Source of the DNA: Maylandia zebra
Lineage: Eukaryota > Chordata > Actinopteri > Cichliformes > Cichlidae
Reading direction: 5' to 3'
NCBI RefSeq assembly: GCF_041146795.1
Contig: NC_135185.1
Span: forward strand, 26,402,529 to 26,466,528
Length of the DNA stretch: 64,000 nt
Shown: in pieces, positions 13,401 through 23,052 of the stretch
Position numbering within the stretch: position 1 is the stretch's first letter
How the letters are laid out: each line of letters opens with the position of its first letter
Made by a program: the position numbers and the translations under genes
Notes under the pieces: model-generated
Database searches by the model: none
What the model was told of the DNA's origin: nothing
The model's input: the letters and a program-made list of their open reading frames with translations, nothing else

Positions 13401-16400
13401 AAAGAGTTAATAGTCTTTTTTCTTTTTTACTTATCTCTTCTTTCTGATAAGTTAGCATTTTTTCGGTTGGCACCTTGGCTCTTTCTGAACGCCTTGGAAT
13501 CGCAGAGTTACTTTGAGCTTTATCTTGTGGCTCATTTAATATTTGTTCTTTGTTTGCAAACTGTTCATTAATGTCTTCTTCTGAATCCTCCATTTTAACT
13601 TTATTTTCCTTATGCCTTTCGCCGTTTTGTTCTCTGACCTGCTTCTGCCATCTGCTGGACGTTGTGGGAAATGCCGTTAAACCTTGAGCCCTCGTGGTGT
13701 AGCAAAATGGCGGCGGTCAAGCTCTTACTGTAGCATCCAGTCGAACTGAGAAGGCCAGAACTGATGGTTGTTGAATGACCTTTATTATTCCTTGCCGTGT
13801 ATCAGACAACGAACCAACGTAAGAGCTAGACAAACAAATAAAACAATTACCATATTATTCATGTAACAGCATCTTAACCGCTCATTACGCTGGTCTAACC
13901 GTTTTCTATTAAGCTATATAATACATATTATGCATTTCAGATTGCTCAAATTAAATCATATACATTACAAACCTTGTTCCCCTGTCGACTGTAGCTAGAA
14001 CCATTTGTTTTCGTACAATTTAACTATATCCCTCTCTCCCTTTTCTCCGTTAGCATTAATTTTTCACCTTCTTCCGTCTTTCTGCACATCAAGCGTTTAC
14101 CGTTAAAACATTCACTTCCGGTCCCACAGGAAGTTACCAAAACAAAAGCACAAACGTTACATTACGTGAATGTGGGCCAGCTTTACACATCCGCCGCTAC
14201 ACATAACACAGAGATTCCTAAACAGGAGATGCTTATTCAGTTGCCAGAAGTTTTGTTAAAAGATTAACTATTCCAGTTAAACTACTAACTGAGTGTGCAT
14301 GAACAGACCTGACAATTTGAGTAACTGAGGTTATAGTTTATAGAGATTCACCGATTCACAGATCCAGATTTAAAACCCTGTTTTTCGCCCCAATCAAGCT
14401 CCAACCTCCCACGATCCTGATATAGGGCTAAAAAAAACTGATGTATGAATATAAGATTAAACAGTAAGTATACAAGTAGTATCTATAATGAGCTTTTTTA
14501 CATTTGTCCCTGCTTCTTATTTTGATAGCTCTCTTGCAAAGGAGATTATTATCTCACCCATACCGACCTCACATCCACTGATCCCGGCGGCCACAACATC
14601 GGGACCTCACAAGGCCTGTGAGCTGCTCCTAGTTAGTTGTAATGGATCGCCACTGTCTGATGCAGTTTTCACCCAGAAGTCACAGAGGCACTTTTCCTCG
14701 TGGCCGCAGATAACTAAGCTCATCCATCACCCACATTTCCAGTCCACATGGCTGGTGCTGGGGGACCAAAACCCACTTTTTTTCATTACTGTAAAGTGCC
14801 ACGATTATAGAAAAGTCTCCTGCTGTCCTAAAACAGCTATTATCCTTTTTTTTTTTTTTTTTTTTGCATTTTCCTTGCTGTTACCATGCAAAAAGAGGGC
14901 AAGTTATTGTTTGGATGGATTTCATGGGCACAGCAGGCACGATTCAGATTCAAGGTGATGAAATGGGAAAACACACCCACCAGGTTTTATGAGCAGGTGT
15001 GAATAGCGCCAGAATGGCGGCATATCTCCCTGCTAATTGTGCTAACACCTCTCTGAGAACTTCCTCTCCACCCACAACCATGTCCTGTTTAAACTTCCCA
15101 AGTGTTTGTAAGAAAAAAGAAAAACCCCGATCTTTCTCCCACTCATGTTGATGGAGGATTAAAGGGAACAGATTGTAAAGCAACTTAAGCAGCTCCTCAG
15201 TCTATCAGTGTGCTGTAAATACACTAATGTGAATGCCAAAAGACTATTTTAAGATATGACAACAGAGAAAGTAGTGTTAGACTGCATTTTGGTCTGTCTT
15301 GTAGATGGAGCAGAGCATGCTACAGAAAGACGTCCTCAAGCTCAACACGTATGTGGCCTTGTACAGCTTCACCGCCCAGGAGAGCCACGACCTGGAGATG
15401 AGGTTAGCGCACGTACACACACATGCACAGACGCTCTAATAATAAGAACACCTGCACATGAACTTAGACTGTGAATTAACTGACTTTGACATAGTGATTT
15501 CTTTAGATAGATTTCTCTTTTCTTTTAAATAAGAAATAGAAGCAAATACGAGGCTCACGCAGTGCAACCCAAACATGATTTATCTTCACTGAAATTTAAG
15601 TTAAACTTTCCGAACAAAACAGATGGAATTCAGCGCTTACTCATATCCTCAAAGGGAAGGGAAGCAAGGGAAAATTTAAAAGACAAGAAGTCATGTTGCT
15701 CAATTCCACTTTGTTCTCTCTTTATCTTGTGTCATTTTTATCTTATATAGACTAATTACTGTCTTCAGAGACAAGAATGGATTCACAAAAGGAACTAATT
15801 AGTGCCCTCTTTTTATGTAACACTCCTCAAAGATTTATTTCTCTGGTGTGGCCTCATTAATGTTACCTGGGTGTGTGCCAGCATTATTTATTAATATCAA
15901 ATCTGTTACATGTCTTCTTAGATTTATCTTCAGAGAGTATGAGGGTCTTTGAAAGTCCATTTATAGATCCTTTAAAGGGTCCCTTCAGTGTACCAGGCAC
16001 ACATGCTGTTTCTGAAGGATAACACTGAGTTTATTGTAGTTAAAGTGATGAGACATTCATACTTTTCAGGTCGGCGCAGAAGCAGATACTTGCATAATTT
16101 GGGCACAGATGCCAAAAGCCTCACTTGTTCGTGTATTGTTCACAGTTTGCTCCATAACGATTAGACATTTTAGTTATTAGTAATTACTAAATGTAATTAC
16201 TAATTAGTAACATTTAGTAATTGGCTATTAGTGGTGGAAGAAGTCCACCACTAATTGCTTGAAATAGGCTGTTTTGAATTGTAATAAGAATGTAAACAAA
16301 TATTTTGAAATTCCATCAATTAAAGCAAAATACTAATTTCAAAAACTGCATTTAAAGTGTCAAAAACTGCATGATATCTAAAGGCATTACATTGTGGAGC

Positions 16401-19400
16401 TTGTCTGTCATTTTCCCATTTTCACAGTGACCACCACCCCATCTAGACTATTGTTTTGGTAGTTTTTAATTAAATCCCGAGACAGTGATCACCTAATGGG
16501 TCACCCATGGTGTCCAAATTGGACTCAGAGTCAAAGTTTCATTGGTTATTTTCAATGGATTTCCCCTCAGTCATTAGTTTGTGCCGCACTAAAACCAGTG
16601 ACACTTAAACTTTAGTGCTTCATGCTTTAAAATAACCTTTGAATTATAATGGATTATGAGCTTGATAACATCATTGATGTTTATGTTGCTCATAGTACAA
16701 ATAAGTTTGTAAGCTCAGCCATGGCATCAACACAATCTTAAGTATCACCTCAGACATTATTCACATATGCATTATTCTAATTTTGAACACTTAGTCAGAC
16801 AATATTGTGTTATGATAGTATATGAAAACAAATTTCTGACTTTTATACTAAGCAGGCTTATTTTGAGCTTTTTAGCCTTTATTTTTGACCGGACAGTAGA
16901 GTAGAGAGGAAAGCGTGGAAACAGAGGAGAGCAAGGAGAATGAAATACATGCAGGAAAACCATCCCTCCTAGTTCTGCCTGAGCTTTCTTCCTGTCAAAA
17001 GAGAGTTTTTCCTTCCCACTATCACCAAGTGCTTGTTCAGAGGGTGTCGTCTGATTGTTGGGGTTTTCTTTCTGTTATTTTCAGGTTTTTAACTTACAAG
17101 AAAACATGCCTTGAGGTGACTGTTGTTGTGATTTGGTGCTCTACACTATCCCTCTGAACTGAACTGAACTGGTCACCTGCTCAGCCCAGTGAGCAGTCAG
17201 TCTCCCCTCGCTCTCTCCCTGCTTTCCTGTCGGCTCTCTACACTTTCCTATCGATAGAGCCAAAAAATAACATAGTATTTCCTAAAATGTTGGCGCAGAC
17301 TAATTTTAAGCAGAACAGGTCAGTATTTTCTGAAAAAGTTGTATTTTTACTCAGTTGAATAAAGCATTTGCATTCTATTTTTATCCTATTGTATATTTTA
17401 TTCTATTTATTCTACTGTATATAGTATTTTATTTTATTTTATTCTATTCAGTACAGTATTTTATTCTTATTGTATTCTAATTTTGCTATATAACTTTTGC
17501 ACTGTCCACTTCCTGCTGTGACAAAACAAATTTCCCACGTGTGGGACTAATAAAGGTTATCTTATCTTATCTTATCTTATCTTATCTTATCTTATCTTAT
17601 CTTATCTTAGCTTAGCTTAGCTTAGCTTAGCTTAGCTTAGCTTATACACAAGGCAACAAGTTGACAGTCTGAGTCAACTTGTTCTTGTTGCTGAGACTCG
17701 GGGGGGGGAAGCTGGTGTTTAATTTCCAACCCAGCCTGTGAGTTCACTGTCTGTACATTTCCAGACATGCCTGGTTCATGATGTCAGCAGTTGTTTTTGG
17801 TTTTAACAAACAACTAATTAAAATCACCTGATGTAGCACCGGTTGGTCTGTGGTCAGAACTGAAAAAAAAGGTTGCATTTCTGACCCAGAGCTACACAGC
17901 CTTGGTGTCCTCAAAAACATATTTAAAAATTGCATCCAAAGATTTATTAACATTGACAGCAGACGATGATTTTTACGCACACATACTTGAAGAGTAATTT
18001 AAAGTAGGCAGAGCTTCACATGTCTGGCCTGCCTTTTTATCAGTCTGAAACGAAGGGTCCAGGTTTTACTCCCCGCCTTAACCATGACTGATTGGGCGTC
18101 ATACTTTGAAATAGGCCCTCGGGAAAGAACAGTCCTTCAGCCTAAGTGCCCATTTGTTCTTGCTCTCGCAGAAATCTTCTGAGGATTTAAGGACAAGCGA
18201 GCAGGAGTGCACTTGTTCTTTTCATCTCTTTCCTACATGCACACAGTCGTGGGTCGCTCCCCTCCCTCGTCGAGAAAAAAACTTCAGTCGTTACACTTCA
18301 TTTGAAATTCATTCATCTCAAGTACTTCAACTCCTCCAATGCCTTTATTTCAAATCTATTTTCTTCTTCTGAAAGGCTGCATGAGGGTTTTTTTCTTCCT
18401 CAGCTGGGCTTATTTCAGGCTGTAATCAATACCTCAAACAAAAACACATAAAACAAAGATGATTGAACTGATTCCTTATTCAGAAAGTTCACATTTCATT
18501 TTAATTTTAAAGTGTGTGTGTGTGTGTGGGGGGGGGACAGGTTTATGATTAGTTTCACTTTCCACCACACGCTTTGATTACTTGATTACCTTTGGCCACA
18601 GTGATTGTAATGATGACGAATGTTTTTGCAGTTTAGCAGCACAGCAACCCTCTTCTCGCTTTCACAGCTCATTTTTTTCGTAATTAAATTATTTGAAGTA
18701 ACATTTCCCCTGCTTCTAATTGGAGCATTAATCTGCATTGTTGCCATCACCTCTCAAGATTTTACAGTGTTGGGCACTTTGCGTTTCTCACCTTCCATGA
18801 AAGGTGTTTTTTTGTGAATCATTTCCTTTTTGAATCACAAAAGGAAGTAAAAGGAAGACAATTACATAAACCAACACTTGGCACCGCAGCGTTGGTCCTT
18901 TAGATTTTTATTAGTCAAATTTAGCCCGTAGCTTTGAACAGATGTTTGTAATTATGGCACACAGGGCAGTGGGATAGACTGATTCATGCATTTCCTGGAT
19001 GGATGAAGGAAAATTACTCGGAGCAAATGGAATTTAGGGGCATTACATGCCATTTAAGTGTGAAAATACCCTCTCTATCGAAGTCTAAATGTCATTATGT
19101 TTCCAATCAGTGATGGATTTGAGTATTTTTCCTTTGTTTTCAAATAATTCATGGATGTTTTCATGTATTGCAGAGCAGGAGACAGGATCTTGGTGGCCGA
19201 TGACTCCAATGATGACTGGTGGAAGGTAGGTATTACATCTCTGTGTTACAGCAAAGTTTCACTAAGTTTTTTTTACACAAAGCCAAGAAAAAGCTTTAAA
19301 AGAAACAGACCGATAAATGATATAAGTCTGGTTGTGAATTATAGGAGCAAGGAAACAGGGTAACTCGGGACACAAATGCATAACAGATAAATTAGGGAGA

Positions 19401-21845
19401 CGAAAGGGCCGATTGCATGACAGCACAGAGACAACCTGTCGCCACCAGACCATGAAGAAAATCATCACGCATTTTAACACCATTGTGCTCTGTAGGCTGT
19501 AGATAAACAGAGACATCTGGCCAGTTTGGTCTTTAAACAACAGATACCAAGGAAAGAGGCAAACATTAGCACCTGATGAAGCACCTGCATGCAATGTGAA
19601 AACATCATAGTGAACCTAATACATGATTTACAACAGCATTTACTCTAAAGGTGTGTGGACGGTTTTTATCAAGGCTTCGATGTAATCGTGCCAAGTTTGA
19701 ACCCTCTCATGTCCTGCCGTTTTATGACTCCTTTTTTCAGGGTGTAATTGAGGACAGGATCGGATTCTTCCCAGCAGCCTTTGCTCATCAACTGCGGGCT
19801 GGTGACCAAGTCTTCAGGTGTAACAGGACGTTCATCGGCTGCAAGGAACAAGGCCAAATCACCCTGAAGGAGGGACAGGTACTGCAGGCTTGAGCAGATG
19901 TGTCCTCGTGGGGGATGAGTAAAAGCTGTTTTAATCTCGAGACAGTAGTGAAGTGTCCAATGGCAAACGTGTAATAGACATGAAATGGGCACTCATACAG
20001 AAATTGCATTACCAGCAGGGAAAGACAATATATTTAAAGCCACAAAAAGCGTACTAAGTACATTCCAGGGTCCTTAATGGTCAGACTCGATTAAGATATG
20101 GGGCTGATATGTATTTACATGTAAATGTGTTAATAATGTCTGTTTAAACACGCTCCCATGATTATTTCATGTTGGCTTAAATTAAAATAAAAAATGATCT
20201 TCATTGACCTAGACCAGTGAAACTCTCTTTCTGTCATCATGAAGCAATATCTAGAAAATCAAGTCACATGACATCGTCTGTTGTTGCACTTTCCCAAGTG
20301 GAGCACACAGTCGGGATTTAGCTACAGTACCTGACAGGTTTAGGAAAGAATGGCATCTGGGTAAGCATGCGAGAGGTATGACACGACCACCTTTGGCTCA
20401 TTGTAGATTCACCAGATAATTAGCTACTGTATTCTCACATAAAAGCGATTGGACACTAAAAATGTTTCTTCTTTTCACGCGAGAAGCTGAGAAAAGTTCA
20501 GAGCTGCAGTGATTATGATAAAGTGTTCTAGGAGGGAACACGGGACTTACGTCAGCCTGGATCCAAGCTAGTCTGTAATCAGGTCAGATATGGGAGATGT
20601 TTGCTGTAACACATCTCAGGTCTGTGTGTATGTTTAATATCAGGATGGATTCAAGTACACTCTCTTCATCAAGGCGTATAACACAGTCGTACATGTTCAG
20701 CTACAGCTGCGTAAAGGATAGACGATAGAGCTGCATGCTTTAGTGGCAGTGTTTGTTTGGGTCAGGTGCAATTTATGAAAGTCAGATTTGGAATATGTCC
20801 AGTATTCTGATTTTTTTTAATGCAATGCTAAAGAAAACTGCAAACAGTCGTTCTTATGATTAAAAGTAAGGATATGGGTCCTTTTCATGGCACTTGTGGA
20901 AGCTTTTAGTAGTCTTCGGGCTTAACATTAGCACGATTCATATAGGGAGCAACATCTTCATTTTGGGTTGGGGAAGCAATGACCTTATTATGGATATTAA
21001 CATTTCCACATTAGGCCTGTATCTAATTCACGAGCACACTCCAGCTACTACATTGCATCTGATTCATATTATCCAGCAGCTCTTCAGACATCATATTACC
21101 TTCCTGCAGCTCCCGCATTGCCTCTTACCTCCAGTGACTCTTCAATTGTAGACAATTATTCACTGAAAAGCTCAAGTGGATTTGGCAGACAGAGGAGCAT
21201 AATGGCTGCACTTAAATCAGGGCCCCTTTTTCCCACAATGCTGTCCAGGGCATGTTGGGACTCTGAGGAGATTTAAAGTAAGCAACCCCCAGTGGAGATT
21301 TAACCACCAAACACAAAATGATCCTATGACCCACTCACTCTCCTTCCAGCCTCTCAATCCCAAGGGAAGTTGTTAGGGAGTACTCAGATCAAGCTTGCAA
21401 ACACAGTGTGCTCTGACTTATTGTGAGTGTCAATGAGTGAATAAGCTTGATCATGTTATGATCTTATTTCCTTAAAACACACTCCTGCTGTCTATAATTG
21501 ATTATTAGTTTGATAACCATTATGTATTTTTAAAAGAGGCAATTTATAACTCTCATAAACAACTCAATAATATACATTCTGGATTTTCCTTATTATGGCT
21601 ATGGTTTTCCAGCATCTTACCTTCCAGTAACTCAGAAAGGATCCATAGTAAGACCTGTTTGTGCTTTATTAGGTACTTTTTTCTGATTAACTGCTTTCTA
21701 CATGTCCTGTTTGTCGGTAAAGTAAAATTTTTCTTCTGGCTTTCAGATCTGTGTGAGCAGCGAGGGCGAGCACAGCGGCTTCATCAGAGTGGAGAGCGGA
21801 AAGAAGAGGGGCTTCGTGCCCTGCGATGTCCTGGAGATCATCTGA
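4447..21845 (+). CDS. stac: SH3 and cysteine-rich domain adaptor STAC, last eight coding exons (partial)
   Basis: Exons are 4447-4528, 4684-4790, 5551-5632, 6391-6458, 15305-15402, 19174-19225, 19741-19878 and 21747-21845 (TGA at 21843). All have AG/GT borders and their phases join without a break (726 nt, 241 residues). The visible protein starts PKGFRRYYSSPLLI just after the C1 domain. It continues through a serine-rich linker, a first SH3 (LNTYVALYSF, then DDSNDDWWK and RIGFFPAAF) and a second SH3 (FRCNRTFIGCKEQGQITL, then SGKKRGFVPCDVLEII). This wording fits STAC (STAC1) better than STAC2 or STAC3, judged from knowledge of the human proteins. STAC adaptors bind voltage-gated L-type calcium channels through their SH3 domains and alter channel trafficking and inactivation. 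The N-terminal part with the C1 domain is outside the window. The large intron 6459-15304 holds a BEL/Pao retrotransposon on the opposite strand. No coding damage is seen. Confidence 0.93.
6459..8371 (+). other. stac intron left of the BEL insertion
   Basis: Intron sequence between stac exon 6391-6458 and the retrotransposon. The open frames at 7404-7918 on the minus strand show no splice context or domain. No RNA gene or recognised repeat was seen. Confidence 0.5.
8377..8849 (-). repeat. 3' LTR of the BEL/Pao element
   Basis: 473 bp, TGTAG...CTACA, identical by eye to the repeat at 13729-14201. Since the element is on the minus strand, this is its 3' LTR. It is preceded, in element orientation, by the purine tract at 8850-8857. 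Confidence 0.96.
8962..13593 (-). CDS. BEL/Pao Gag-protease-integrase polyprotein with reverse transcriptase and most of RNase H missing
   Basis: Single open frame of 1,543 codons. Residues about 45-270 are charged and coiled-coil-like. A DUF1759-type Gag core follows at about 310-460 (PEPTMFSGEPIKFIEWKS). A CCHC knuckle CYGCLKQGHSAKDC lies near 575-590. The aspartic protease region is near 670 (YALLDTQSDTVFIDQD). After EKYKRDYVTYMNDIIQRGDA (ending near 940) the frame passes through a short spacer straight to WFYVPTSENPADITSR, which is the tail of the RNase H region. The whole RT palm, including the YxDD catalytic box, and most of RNase H are therefore absent, with the junction near 10715-10780. 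Integrase follows: HHCC zinc finger near 1135-1200, catalytic D, D and E in GMDVFG, KCDRGTNF and GGVWERQIRT, then a DUF5641-like end. The deletion is in frame and no stop interrupts the 1,543 codons. The product could supply Gag and integrase but cannot reverse-transcribe itself. Confidence 0.92.
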   Translation of the reverse strand: MEDSEEDINEQFANKEQILNEPQDKAQSNSAIPRRSERAKVPTEKMLTYQKEEISKKEKRLLTLYEQWKIRVRETRERLKLDISEKEMADLADDVEQRKDELLKLYTEMRSHIAPSSDIRRKTDACEAVTHDIVKVILERISSVDGDFDGEYERKRLRRLLEHDYAQSIYGSTAASKRSQLSSASHLASKRAEAAAELAAKEAEYKIVQEEQRQKEKIKALEEEHKKQMAVQTSELERLKAEREVEAARARLDAYNRELSQLDDAYSVKMEKVNPEHTPKHTVPSYSIPAPTTPPSVSQLAQAVQDSIRINRLPTPEPTMFSGEPIKFIEWKSTFMSLIEQTGMSAADKLYYLKRYVTGSARKCLEGTFFRNDEEAYNDAWAKLNQRYGQPFVLQRAFREKLSSWPKIQSRDADGLRNFADFVNACTLAMPHVKGLQILNDCEENQKLLHKLPDWINTRWNRHVTKILMGGGEFPSFSEFASFLSLEAEVACNPVTSIHALRSPETNDDKRNTKEVKRNKASVFNINTTERDAKTKIYNSSSCTLCQELHPLIKCPNFLQMTLEMKKKHVKDNKHCYGCLKQGHSAKDCKRRLTCETCSKRHPTCLHDENYSISLQREKQAQVSIDNATQGNSPESATAMALNVARAEHTVSTSMIVPVWVSTAANPQREKLVYALLDTQSDTVFIDQDVTQKLQANVCPVKLRLTTMMGKNAVVSSGKVCDLLVRGYNSATVLRLPTAYTKDYIPANREHIPTCDTAKLWSHLSSIVDEIPPLLSCEVSLLIGYTCPQALAPRQVLLGKDNEPYAIQTDLGWSIVGNSVPCSASETTRSLCHRITVKEMPPCTPADAIRALERDFKENEINEKPVSQDDLRFLEKLEQGITQAEKGHYEMPLPFKERLQMPDNRQLAESRLNQLTCKPMRDEKYKRDYVTYMNDIIQRGDAKEIDDNGPEGETQNNTTPQQWFYVPTSENPADITSRSTSVAELLSSNWLTGPQFLWEKKLNLPTKESIELLVGDPEVRNVQTLNSQTTEHRSLCDRLTRFSSWSHAVSAIARLKRFLLRDKSKSLSTVTERQNAEMVIIKNLQGLTFSDEIKTLSKGKALHESNKIYKLDPFLDEDNVLKVGGRLQHSSLPNTFKHPTVIPRDHHTTKLIIAHCHERINHQGKSFTMNEIRSSGYWIPKLSQTVSDYIRQCVTCRRLRRAVEGQKMKDLPTERVEHSPPFTYCGMDVFGPFLTKQARKENKRYALLFTCFYLRAVHVEMLEDLTTDAFINGLRCFIALRGSVRQIKCDRGTNFVGAKNELCAALNEIDTEKLTIFLSEKQCEFVFNTPHASHAGGVWERQIRTVRNVLNATLALAKRRLTDSSLRTFLYEAAAIVNSRPLTTDNLNDPNSLKPITPNHLLTMKTTTALPPPGQFVKEDLYARKQWRQVQYLTEQFWSRWKGEYLHNIRVRQRWHVVKRNMQVGDIVMDKEEILPRSQWRLGRVVDTITDEDGLVRKVKVTFADRNLSKKGERLHKMSTVERPVHKLVLLLESCEKQDALSS
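13729..14201 (-). repeat. 5' LTR of the BEL/Pao element
   Basis: 473 bp, identical by eye to 8377-8849. The polyprotein ATG lies 135 bp inside it (13593 on the minus strand). Directly inside the LTR the minus strand reads gtaagagc, which resembles a splice donor. Whether it is used is unknown. Confidence 0.96.
14207..15304 (+). other. stac intron right of the BEL insertion
   Basis: Intron sequence with a long T run near 14850-14866. The open frame 14488-14958 spans that T run and has no recognisable domain. No gene is supported. Confidence 0.5.
16960..17165 (+). repeat. dispersed teleost repeat, copy 1
   Basis: The segment with cttcctgtcaaaag, tttttccttcccac and ccttgaggtgactgttgttg is a widespread fish dispersed repeat known to me by its wording. 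The reverse complement of the same unit is at 46258-46420, where gtcaccttaaggtgct and aagaaacctct recur in opposite order. The class of the parent element is not certain. Confidence 0.6.
17380..17646 (+). repeat. LINE 3' tail ending in a (CTTAT)n then (CTTAG)n array
   Basis: The text cccacgtgtgggactaataaagg (near 17535-17557) is the typical 3' end of fish L2/CR1-type LINEs. It runs into a pentanucleotide array at about 17558-17645. About ten TTATC units switch abruptly to about seven TTAGC units. The tandem tail is the normal 3' terminus of such LINEs; the single-base unit switch is unusual. Confidence 0.7.
19879..21746 (+). other. last stac intron
   Basis: Intron before the final stac exon. 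The stretch 21225-21410 (from tcccacaatgctgtccaggg) is found again, diverged, at 33830-33980 inside the NK-lysin cluster, directly ahead of a decayed copy of the last stac exon. Otherwise nothing recognisable. Confidence 0.6.
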
Positions 21846-23052
21846 GACAAACTTTCAGAGAAATGAAGACCGAGACGGAGAGAGTCAGAGAGAGAGAGAG
21901 AGAGAGAGATCAGGATGAGCCACCTGGAGGAGTTCACCCCATCAGAAACTGGAGTTCGAACTCGTAAAAGCGGCGCTTGTTTTATCAGCACGCCTTCCTC
22001 TTTGTTCCCTCTCGAACCAAAAGGAGAGATGAAATGAGAAACTGCTTTTTGTTTGCAAGGAGACGGGAGATCACTGTGTCACTGGATTTTATTTAAATTT
22101 ATCCTAGATGGGGTTTGTTTTTTAAAAATTTCCCCTTAGTTCTATCCAGCCTGTTTACTTTTTGAAAGCAGGGCTAACATTTTAAGCCTAAAACACAAAC
22201 ACATGCTTGAATGATTATTTTTCAGTATATGAATGGAAGTCCTTCAAATAATTTAGTTTCTCATGCTTTTATATTATGCTCCAAGCAAAAATAGAGTAAA
22301 TGCAACATAGTGTAAGCTCAAAGATGGCTATTTTGAATGGCAGAGTGCACATCATGGGAGGGCAATGGAAAATAAACTGAAATGAACACGTACGAGCAAC
22401 TTGTATAAACTGCTTACTGCAAAATTAGATTATTTAAGCCTCCAGTTTGTCCTTTGTCTCTCTACAGAGTCCTCCAAAAAAAAGGAACACGTTTCTCTTG
22501 TAACAGGTACGAAACAGCAAAGCGCAGGAAGTTAAAGAAAAGCACATAAGGGAGTAATTTCAAAAGAGTTTGAAATTCTCTGTGGTCTTCCAAAATAATT
22601 GCCCGCACACTCCCAAGCTTCACTGTCCTTTCACCATCTTTACTTTCAAGACTTGTCTCAAAATTATTATTTTATCCATTGATTTATTATTTGCTTAAAT
22701 TTTTCATCAAAGATTTACAGTATGGCAGTATAATAGGAACAGAATAGTGTTTTTAATGATCACAATGTGTTTGATCTGCTGGGAAAGGCCTGTGGAGAAA
22801 ATGTGTAACTAAATGACACATTTCTAGTTAGCGTGTTAACTTCGAAGTGCTAACTGGTGTGCTTTTCCTCCTCCTCGGCACAGACTCTCATGAGCGGGAC
22901 TTCATATTCAGTTTATAGCCAAGTGCATTTACAGCAAGCTGTTGCATCAGAGTAGATATAGTATATCTGTTAAAGGCTGTTCTGCACTGAAACTTGGCTT
23001 TATTGAATGTCCAAGGAAGCTTAACTGTACATAATATATGTACAAAAATAAA
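21846..23052 (+). other. stac 3'UTR region
   Basis: Sequence after the stac stop codon, starting with an AG dinucleotide run (about 21891-21909). Candidate poly(A) signals AATAAA occur at 22370 and 23047; which one is used cannot be told from sequence. The beginning is also present, decayed, at 34190-34290. Confidence 0.5.

Larger units (their letters stand above)
8372..14206 (-). mobile_element. BEL/Pao LTR retrotransposon, 5,825 bp plus 5-bp target duplications, RT-less
   Basis: The element runs from 8377 to 14201 on the minus strand, inside a stac intron. It is bounded by two 473-bp LTRs that begin TGTAG and end CTACA and that I find identical base for base by eye. The direct flanks are CATAA (8372-8376) and CATAA (14202-14206), a 5-bp target duplication usual for BEL/Pao. 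On the minus strand a purine tract (ggtgggag, 8850-8857) abuts the 3' LTR, as expected of a polypurine tract. Between the LTRs there is one 1,543-codon open frame (8962-13593). It encodes Gag, zinc knuckles, protease, integrase and a C-terminal DUF5641-type region, but no reverse transcriptase. No tRNA primer-binding site could be named with confidence. Identical LTRs imply a very recent insertion. Confidence 0.95.
15403..19173 (+). other. stac intron with dispersed repeats
   Basis: Intron of about 3.8 kb. It contains a dispersed teleost repeat (about 16960-17165), a LINE 3' tail with pentanucleotide array (17380-17646), an AT-rich palindromic patch near 16170-16225 and a short TG tract near 18513-18528. 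The remainder shows nothing recognisable. Confidence 0.6.

Noticed and set aside
9016-13571. Many plus-strand open frames opposite the BEL polyprotein
   Set aside because: They are shadows of the minus-strand coding frame and share no domains with known proteins.
13640-13728. tRNA primer-binding site just inside the 5' LTR of the BEL element
   Set aside because: No stretch beginning TGG next to the LTR could be matched with confidence to a tRNA 3' end from memory.
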